Assembly: GCA_904419035.1 (NCBI GenBank)
Contig: CAJFQL010000002.1
Coordinates: forward strand, 38,941 to 102,940
DNA: 64,000 nt
Origin: Heritagella caecorum
Lineage (GTDB): Bacteria; Bacillota; Clostridia; Oscillospirales; Acutalibacteraceae
Direction of reading: 5' to 3'
In this document: positions 60,201-64,000 of the stretch, in pieces
How positions within the stretch are numbered: the stretch's first letter is position 1
Layout of the letters: each line of letters begins with the position of its first letter
Position numbers and translations under genes: made by a program
The notes under the pieces: model-generated
Database searches by the model: none
Seen by the model: the letters and a program-made list of their open reading frames with translations, nothing else
What the model was told of the DNA's origin: nothing

Positions 60201-60224
60201 GGAAAGGATCAAACAGAGGAATAA
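57201..60224 (+). CDS. Multidomain cyclic-di-GMP signalling protein (REC-like, GGDEF, EAL, PAS, REC-like, GGDEF)
   Basis: In this 1007-residue soluble protein the order is: receiver-like domain (1-115), a degenerate GGDEF (about 130-290, EADTF where GGDEF is expected), an EAL phosphodiesterase (about 305-560) with EAL near 332, TES, DDFG at 453, and VAEGVEKPEQ, all intact; a PAS domain (about 590-705); a degenerate receiver (about 710-830, Ser at the phosphoacceptor in LILLSTAM and IPP where the Lys should be); and an intact GGDEF at 921-925 with inhibitory RKSD five residues earlier. It may both make and break cyclic-di-GMP. Confidence 0.93.
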   Translation: MTQQPALVLLVPTTEQEALMTVLSQAYQTVTVASQEEAAALLRQDERETAGLLLYGTEEPSRYGPLLRIAEQAGVPVLAMAERQEWEEPFLREGAWDFVWWPVAPAVLQVRVQHMTRRGRQLRYGRRLQERDDITGIYRKEKFFSCVKEKLATAPAGQYALVRMDIDRFSLINAFFGVREGDQLLQHIAGVFTRFAKQREPGLLYGRIEADTFGLLMRYEEEKSLRTRLRRIDDDVRRYNVSFDISPTFGVYRVEDLTLPVDSMFDKANLAAKQSKGHYLHTISFYTDQMGRTVEREQQIMNEMNEAIRRDQFYVYLQPKYNLQSHTLSGAEALVRWHHPKWGVLRPSEFIPVFERNGFIARLDRYMWEKTCQILNNWLREGKAPRPVSVNVSRVNMYNPHLADVISGITRRYGVPNKLLQLEMTESAYTDNPVAMKQMLQKLHDKGFTILMDDFGSGYSSLNVLKNMPVDLIKIDMQFFGESDVPGRGENIIASVVRMAKWLQIPTVAEGVEKPEQVSFLRGIGCEYIQGYYLSPPMLPEEYEVFASQYVEREEPQGETSIDRENFWVSNPHLHDLFTDVEQPLAIYEYTGDDVQVLRINKAFSRSFGYRKDEKGRVVIRDMMEPEALGQLLFACRCASQRRGSAECEYRRYNRDGQSVWVHINLRYLSRVGSRIILFGVLTDISLQKELEEELFRYRTMMPREEERPRIMLMDYSDGDRRVLRSFLTPDYAVYEVKNGEKALEILHQQPMDLILLSTAMKETGVADFLQTKKHDARLSPIPVMAVVEEHTMEEQGYLLEQGVSDVLIPPLLSEIVRNRVQNLLRPRQTFQAMMKNYEEMLRAAQSDSLTGLFTRATAEEMITQSLQENGGCGAFFMLDIDDFKIINDTRGHQAGDRVMAQFAEVLRRCFRKSDILARFGGDEFVVFMPDVTSRELIRERCRHFMQEAGTIEENGLTVSCSVGISLCPEHGCTVEELYRQADHALYEAKRQGKNRFSFYGKDQTEE

Positions 60225-60227
60225 AAA

Positions 60228-60256
60228 GGGCCGGGTGCCTTTGGGCACCCGGCCTT
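60228..60256. terminator. Hairpin between convergent genes
   Basis: GGCCGGGTGCC-TTTG-GGCACCCGGCC is a perfect stem but has only a short T-run (TTCC), so termination may be partial. Confidence 0.6.
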
Positions 60257-60270
60257 CCTATGGTCGGTTT

Positions 60271-60648
60271 TTATTCCAGAGAGGCGATAACTTCTACTTC
60301 ACACAGGACACCCAGCGGCAGGTCTTTGACCGCCACACAGCTGCGGGCCGGTTTGCCGGTAAAATAGGCGCCATATACGGCGTTAAATGCGGCAAAATCG
60401 CCCATATCGGCAAGAAAACAAGTGGTTTTTACCACATTGGTATAGGTGATCCCGGCTTCATGCAGGATTTCCCCGATATTTTTCATCACCTGTTCCGCCT
60501 GGCCGGTAATATCGGTCGCCAGAACTTTCCCTTCGGCGGGCACAATGGGCACCTGGCCGGAAACAAACAATAAGTTCCCTGCCTGGATCGCCTGGGAATA
60601 AGGACCGATGGCTGCGGGGGCCCGGTCGGTAGCAATCACTTTCAGCAT
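60271..60648 (-). CDS. ridA: RidA-family reactive enamine/imine deaminase
   Basis: ATG 60648 follows AAAAGGAG; the 125-residue length is typical. Motifs PAAIGPYSQAIQAGNLLFVSGQ, NVVKTTCFLADMGDFAAFN and the catalytic Arg in KPARSCVAVKDLPLG are those of active RidA, which hydrolyses 2-aminoacrylate released by PLP enzymes. It would protect PLP enzymes such as those at 17.5 and 24.4 kb. Single gene, convergent to the cyclic-di-GMP gene. Confidence 0.95.
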   Translation of the reverse strand: MLKVIATDRAPAAIGPYSQAIQAGNLLFVSGQVPIVPAEGKVLATDITGQAEQVMKNIGEILHEAGITYTNVVKTTCFLADMGDFAAFNAVYGAYFTGKPARSCVAVKDLPLGVLCEVEVIASLE

Positions 60649-60683
60649 AACACAACACTCCTTTTGAAAAAGCACTTTGGTTC

Positions 60684-60711
60684 ATGATAGCACACTTTTT
60701 GAAAATGTCAA
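60684..60711 (-). promoter_or_regulatory. Promoter of ridA
   Basis: Minus-strand TTGACA (60711-60706) and TATCAT (60689-60684), 16-bp spacer. Confidence 0.75.
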
Positions 60712-60728
60712 AGGCCCCGCCTTCACCT

Positions 60729-60763
60729 TTACAAGAAAAGGAAAACTGTGCTATAGTTATAAT
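60729..60763 (+). promoter_or_regulatory. Promoter of pyrE
   Basis: TTACAA (60729-60734) and TATAGT (60752-60757) are 17 bp apart; a TATAAT at 60758-60763 overlaps. No PyrR-type attenuator is seen. Confidence 0.6.
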
Positions 60764-60833
60764 ATATAACATAGTAGCCCGCACGGCCCCGATCGCCGTG
60801 GGATTATCAAGCAGAAAGGATGGAGGAGCATCT

Positions 60834-61496
60834 ATGCTGACGCCTTCGAAAAGAAAATTCATCGAATTCATGATGGGGGCCGATGTGCTTCGCTTTGGCC
60901 AGTTCGTGACCAAGAGCGGACGCCATACCCCGTATTTTGTCAATACCGGCAATTATAAAACCGGCCTGCAGAGCTCCCGGTTGGGCAGCTTTTATGCGGA
61001 ACTGATCCACGAAACCGTGGGCGGTGAATTTGAAGCCATGTTTGGCCCGGCTTACAAGGGCATTCCGCTGGTGACTTCCTGTGCCGGAGCCCTAGCGCGG
61101 GATTACGGCCTGGACAAACCGTTCTTCTTTAACCGCAAGGAAGCCAAAGACCACGGGGAAGGCGGCAGCTTGGTGGGATACAAACCCCAGGATGGCGACC
61201 GCGTGATTATTATCGAAGATGTCATCACCGCCGGTACGGCGATTCGCGAAACCATGCCCGTGCTGGAAAGCTGCGCCAAAGTGCACGTACCGGATATGTT
61301 CATTTCCGTCAACCGCTGCGAAGTGGGCCAGACCCCCGGTAAAACGGCCGTAATGGAAGTGAAGGAAGAATTCGGCATTCGGGTGCATGCGCTGGTGACC
61401 GTGCAGGATATTCACGAATATTTGCAGGAAACGGGCCTGTATGCCGACCTGCTGCCCATGATGGAAGCGTATATGAAGGAATACTGCGTATTCTGA
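60834..61496 (+). CDS. pyrE: Orotate phosphoribosyltransferase
   Basis: The 220-residue enzyme makes orotidine 5'-phosphate in pyrimidine synthesis. The PRPP-binding loop is VIIIEDVITAGTAIRE; FGPAYKGIPLV and FFFNRKEAKDHGEGG are typical. ATG 60834 follows AAAGGATGGAGGAGC; the frame is open upstream but not homologous. It is a single gene away from other pyr genes, and a terminator follows. Confidence 0.95.
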   Translation: MLTPSKRKFIEFMMGADVLRFGQFVTKSGRHTPYFVNTGNYKTGLQSSRLGSFYAELIHETVGGEFEAMFGPAYKGIPLVTSCAGALARDYGLDKPFFFNRKEAKDHGEGGSLVGYKPQDGDRVIIIEDVITAGTAIRETMPVLESCAKVHVPDMFISVNRCEVGQTPGKTAVMEVKEEFGIRVHALVTVQDIHEYLQETGLYADLLPMMEAYMKEYCVF

Positions 61497-61510
61497 TTGT
61501 AAAGGAAATA

Positions 61511-61555
61511 ATGAACCGCCCCCGGCTGCGTGTGTTTGCGGCCGGGGGCGGTTTG
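61511..61555 (+). terminator. Terminator after pyrE
   Basis: AACCGCCCCCGGC and GCCGGGGGCGGTT pair around a 14-nt loop, followed by TGTCCCTTT. Confidence 0.75.
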
Positions 61556-61580
61556 TCCCTTTAGAGTGAGGAGGGGCCAT

Positions 61581-62114
61581 ATGACAATTTTGGAAACGGA
61601 GCGCCTTATTCTGCGGGAAATGGATCAGGAAGACTTTTCGGATCTGGCACAAATGCTGCAAAATCCCCGGGTGATGGTGGCTTATGAACATGACTTTTCG
61701 GACGAAGATGTGCAGCGGTGGCTGGACCGCCAAAAAAGCCGGTATGAAACCTATGGGTTCGGGTTGTGGGCCATGATCCTCAAAAAAACCGGCGAGATGA
61801 TCGGGCAGGCGGGGCTGACGATGCAGCCTTATAAGGGAAAACAAGTGCTGGAAATTGGGTATTTATTAAAAGAAGCCTACTGGCACCACGGATATGCCCG
61901 GGAAGCGGCGGCAGGCCTTAAAAAGTATGCGTTTGAAACGTTAAACCGGGAGAAAGTATATGCCATTATCAAAACAGACAACACGCCGTCGCAGCGGGTA
62001 GCCGAGAGCATCGGCATGACTAGAGAAGATGAATTTTTGGCCGGGTATCATCACGGGAACAGACCCCATTTTCTGTATGCCGTCAGCCGGCAAGGAAATC
62101 CAGTGAGACAATAA
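61581..62114 (+). CDS. GNAT acetyltransferase (RimJ/RimL-like)
   Basis: ATG 61581 follows GAGGAGGGG. The 177-residue protein begins ILETERLILREMDQEDF and has EIGYLLKEAYWHHGYAREAA with the acetyl-CoA loop and AESIGMTREDEF at the end, as in Acetyltransf_3 enzymes that acetylate protein N-termini, amines or drugs. Substrate unknown. A terminator follows directly. Confidence 0.9.
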   Translation: MTILETERLILREMDQEDFSDLAQMLQNPRVMVAYEHDFSDEDVQRWLDRQKSRYETYGFGLWAMILKKTGEMIGQAGLTMQPYKGKQVLEIGYLLKEAYWHHGYAREAAAGLKKYAFETLNREKVYAIIKTDNTPSQRVAESIGMTREDEFLAGYHHGNRPHFLYAVSRQGNPVRQ

Positions 62115-62149
62115 AAAAACCGGGTCTGTCTTTTGACAGACCCGGTTTT
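62115..62149. terminator. Bidirectional terminator, GNAT gene / tRNA-Val
   Basis: AAAACCGGGTCTGTC-TTTT-GACAGACCCGGTTTT forms a perfect stem with T- and A-runs. Confidence 0.92.
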
Positions 62150-62225
62150 TGGTGGACGTTAACGGACTCGAACCGCTGACCCTTCGCACGTCAAGCGAAT
62201 GCTCTACCAGCTGAGCTAAACGTCC
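62150..62225 (-). tRNA. tRNA-Val(GAC)
   Basis: On the minus strand the acceptor GGACGTT pairs with AACGTCC, followed by A and an encoded CCA. The D-arm has AGCTCAGCTGGTAGAGC, the anticodon arm TTCGC-TTGACGT-GCGAA gives anticodon GAC (valine), and the T-arm is AGCGG-TTCGAGT-CCGTT. Total 76 nt. Confidence 0.97.
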
Positions 62226-62248
62226 ATGATAGGCGCTATAGCTCTATT

Positions 62249-62277
62249 ATTATAGCGCACCTTTCCTTAAAATGCAA
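62249..62277 (-). promoter_or_regulatory. Promoter of tRNA-Val
   Basis: Minus-strand TTGCAT (62277-62272) and TATAAT (62254-62249), 17-bp spacer, 24 bp before the tRNA. Confidence 0.75.
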
Positions 62278-62349
62278 GTAAAATTTTTCGAAAGAACCCC
62301 TCTTTTTTTGGAACAGCGGGAGAAAACACCGAAAAACCCCCGGCGGGGC

Positions 62350-62378
62350 TTGCACAGGACGGCCCGGCATGGTATGCT
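62350..62378 (+). promoter_or_regulatory. Promoter of glyS
   Basis: TTGCAC (62350-62355) and TATGCT (62373-62378), 17-bp spacer, with a TGG extension. Confidence 0.65.
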
Positions 62379-62440
62379 TAAAAAGCGTGAAAATCCAAAA
62401 GTCGTGCCGCAGCCAGCGGTGCAAAACGGAGGTATGGAAC

Positions 62441-63871
62441 ATGAAAGCAACCGAAAAAACCATGGAAAAGATTGTCAACCTATGCAAAGGCCGCGGTTTT
62501 GTGTATCCCGGTTCCGAGATCTATGGCGGGCTGGCCAATTCCTGGGATTACGGCCCTTTGGGTGTCGAACTGAAAAATAATATCAAAAAGGCCTGGTGGA
62601 AGAAATTTGTACAGGAAAATCCCTACAATGTGGGATTGGATGCCGCCATCCTGATGAACCCGCAGACCTGGGTGGCTTCCGGCCATCTGGGCGGTTTTTC
62701 CGATCCTCTGATGGATTGCCGCGAATGCCACGAACGGTTCCGTGCCGACAAACTCATCGAAGACTGGTGCGAAGAGAACGGGTTTACGCTCCCGAAACCC
62801 ATCGATGCGTTTTCCCAGCAGGAAATGGCTGATTTTATCGAGGAACACGCGATTCCCTGCCCCACCTGTGGCAAGCACAATTTTACCGATATCCGCCAGT
62901 TTAACCTGATGTTTAAGACCTTCCAAGGTGTGACGGAAGACGCAAAGAACACTGTGTACCTGCGCCCGGAAACGGCCCAGGGCATTTTTGTCAACTTCCC
63001 CAATATCCAGCGGACCACCCGGAAAAAGCTGCCCTTTGGCGTGTGCCAGATTGGCAAGAGCTTCCGTAACGAAATCACCCCCGGCAACTTTATCTTCCGG
63101 ATTCGTGAATTTGAACAGATGGAATGCGAATTCTTCTGCGAACCGGGTACGGATCTGGAATGGTTCCAGTACTGGCGTTCCTTCTGCCGCGACTGGCTGC
63201 TGGGGCTGAATATGACGGAAGAAAACCTGCGCCTGCGCGATCATGCGCAGGAAGAGCTGTGCTTCTATTCCAAGGCGACGACGGACTTCGAATTCCTGTT
63301 CCCGTTTGGCTGGGGCGAACTGTGGGGTGTGGCCGATCGTACGGATTATGACCTGACGCAGCACCAGAACACCTCGGGCAAAGATATGACCTATTACGAC
63401 CAGGAAAAGAACGAACGGTATATTCCCTATGTCATTGAACCGTCTCTGGGTGCCGACCGCGTAACGCTGGCCTTTTTGTGCGATGCGTACGACGAAGAAG
63501 TGGTGGGCCAGGACAAAAAGGGCAATGACGATGTGCGTGTGGTACTGCATCTGCACCCGGCGCTGGCGCCGTTTAAGGCGGCCGTCTTGCCGCTGAGCAA
63601 AAAACTGGCGCCCAAAGCCCAGGAAGTGTATGCGGAATTGTCCAAACACTTTATGGTGGATTACGATGAATCCGGCTCCATTGGCAAACGGTACCGCCGC
63701 CAGGATGAAATCGGAACGCCGTACTGCATTACTGTGGACTTTGACACCGTGGGCGACGAAGACCGCCCGGCCGACAACGCCGTGACGGTGCGCGACCGCG
63801 ATACCATGGAACAGGTACGCCTGCCGATTGGCGAATTGGTCGCTTATCTGAGCGAAAAAATTGCATTTTAA
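62441..63871 (+). CDS. glyS: Glycyl-tRNA synthetase, dimeric class II type
   Basis: The 476-residue enzyme charges tRNA-Gly. Class II motifs: motif 1 region GRGFVYPGSEIYGGLANSWD, motif 2 QIGKSFRNEITP with IREFEQMECEFF, and motif 3 PSLGADRVTLAFL. A zinc-type cysteine set is in MDCRECHERFRAD and IPCPTCGKHNF. The C-terminal anticodon domain is complete. ATG 62441 follows AACGGAGG; the frame opens earlier but before the promoter -10. The gene has no complete terminator, because an IS end follows closely. Confidence 0.96.
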   Translation: MKATEKTMEKIVNLCKGRGFVYPGSEIYGGLANSWDYGPLGVELKNNIKKAWWKKFVQENPYNVGLDAAILMNPQTWVASGHLGGFSDPLMDCRECHERFRADKLIEDWCEENGFTLPKPIDAFSQQEMADFIEEHAIPCPTCGKHNFTDIRQFNLMFKTFQGVTEDAKNTVYLRPETAQGIFVNFPNIQRTTRKKLPFGVCQIGKSFRNEITPGNFIFRIREFEQMECEFFCEPGTDLEWFQYWRSFCRDWLLGLNMTEENLRLRDHAQEELCFYSKATTDFEFLFPFGWGELWGVADRTDYDLTQHQNTSGKDMTYYDQEKNERYIPYVIEPSLGADRVTLAFLCDAYDEEVVGQDKKGNDDVRVVLHLHPALAPFKAAVLPLSKKLAPKAQEVYAELSKHFMVDYDESGSIGKRYRRQDEIGTPYCITVDFDTVGDEDRPADNAVTVRDRDTMEQVRLPIGELVAYLSEKIAF

Positions 63872-63910
63872 GGAACCTAGAAAAAGAAGGCGCCGGCTGT
63901 GTATGAACAG

Positions 63911-63957
63911 CACCCCATTTGTTAGACAGTATGATATACTGAATAACAAGTGGGGTG
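63911..63957 (+). repeat. Long subterminal hairpin in the IS end
   Basis: CACCCCATTTGTTA (63911-63924) pairs with TAACAAGTGGGGTG (63944-63957), and inside it CAGTAT (63927-63932) pairs with ATACTG (63936-63941) around GAT. The GGGGTG part is also the probable ribosome site of the transposase gene, so transcripts entering from outside would hide it. Confidence 0.75.
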
Positions 63958-63964
63958 TTTTATT

Positions 63965-64000
63965 ATGCCAAAAGGAATACCAAACAAGCGGTATACGCCG
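63965..64000 (+). CDS. IS3-family transposase OrfA, N-terminal fragment
   Basis: The last 36 bases encode MPKGIPNKRYTP, the standard opening of IS3-family OrfA proteins (HTH_Tnp_1 type), which bind the element's ends. The gene runs off the window. The ribosome site (GGGGTG) lies in the hairpin arm 7 bp upstream. Confidence 0.75.
   Translation, partial: MPKGIPNKRYTP

Larger units (their letters stand above)
63904..64000 (+). mobile_element. Left end of an IS3-family (IS150-group-like) insertion sequence, cut by window end
   Basis: TGAACAGCACCCCATTTG at 63904 begins a segment whose ending, GTTAGACAG, resembles IS150-group terminal repeats. A near-perfect long hairpin (63911-63957) follows, then an IS3-type orfA start at 63965. 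The element continues past the window, so the right end and target duplication cannot be seen. Confidence 0.72.

Noticed and set aside
60228..60256. Strong terminator between the cyclic-di-GMP gene and ridA
   Set aside because: The stem is strong but the T-run is weak, so it is listed only as a partial terminator.

Overview
This window reads as a chromosomal stretch from an anaerobic Gram-positive bacterium of class Clostridia, probably an Oscillospirales-like gut organism. Pointers are an oxygen-sensitive class III ribonucleotide reductase, pyruvate phosphate dikinase, a Clostridium-type NADP-dependent secondary alcohol dehydrogenase, an FMN riboswitch in front of an ECF riboflavin S component, a CsbB/YfhO-type teichoic-acid glycosylation pair, a LytR-CpsA-Psr protein, strong AAGGAGG ribosome binding sites and the moderately high G+C content. 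The placement is inferred from gene content only. Nearly all genes are ordinary chromosomal genes. The only mobile DNA is the left end of an IS3-family element at the right edge.

Layout. 1-6.9 kb: the tail of a GH97 glycoside hydrolase, a zinc-ribbon/GYP-repeat membrane protein, glycerol dehydrogenase, then a two-component operon (regulator, kinase, unknown anchored protein) followed by a secreted C39-like peptidase; the last two promoters share GATACAA repeats. 6.9-12.6 kb, minus strand: HxlR regulator, FBP aldolase, HAD phosphatase, pentapeptide protein, nrdD-nrdG. 12.8-17.4 kb, plus: sugar-phosphate isomerase-like protein, FMN riboswitch-ribU, ilvD, and an XRE regulator with a membrane partner. 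17.4-22 kb, minus: yfhO-csbB-ltaE operon. 22.2-25.5 kb: LCP protein, an odd membrane protein with a DnaJ-C-like tail, and an aminotransferase. 25.6-33.9 kb: a propeller-like protein, a Smr protein, a MacB/FtsX-type exporter with a giant coiled-coil ectodomain, a flavoprotein, RsmE and an SDR reductase.

33.9-43.5 kb, mostly minus: YfcE phosphodiesterase, MFS transporter, three tandem zinc-ribbon membrane paralogues, an EIIC-like permease, a purine permease under a divergent purine riboswitch, an MBL hydrolase and citrate synthase. 44-54.9 kb, plus: ppdK with a structured leader, trkA-trkH potassium uptake, a heterodimeric ABC exporter and secondary alcohol dehydrogenase. 54.9-64 kb: a split chromate transporter divergent from a LysR regulator, a six-domain cyclic-di-GMP enzyme, ridA, pyrE, a GNAT acetyltransferase, tRNA-Val(GAC), glyS and the IS3-type end.

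Points most worth a second look: the shared GATACAA promoter repeats linking the two-component operon to the peptidase gene; an apparently Gly-to-Ser change at the glycyl-radical position of NrdD; the membrane/DnaJ-C-like hybrid; the multiplied zinc-ribbon membrane family; the divergent purine aptamer; and the IS end whose start region is folded into a long hairpin.
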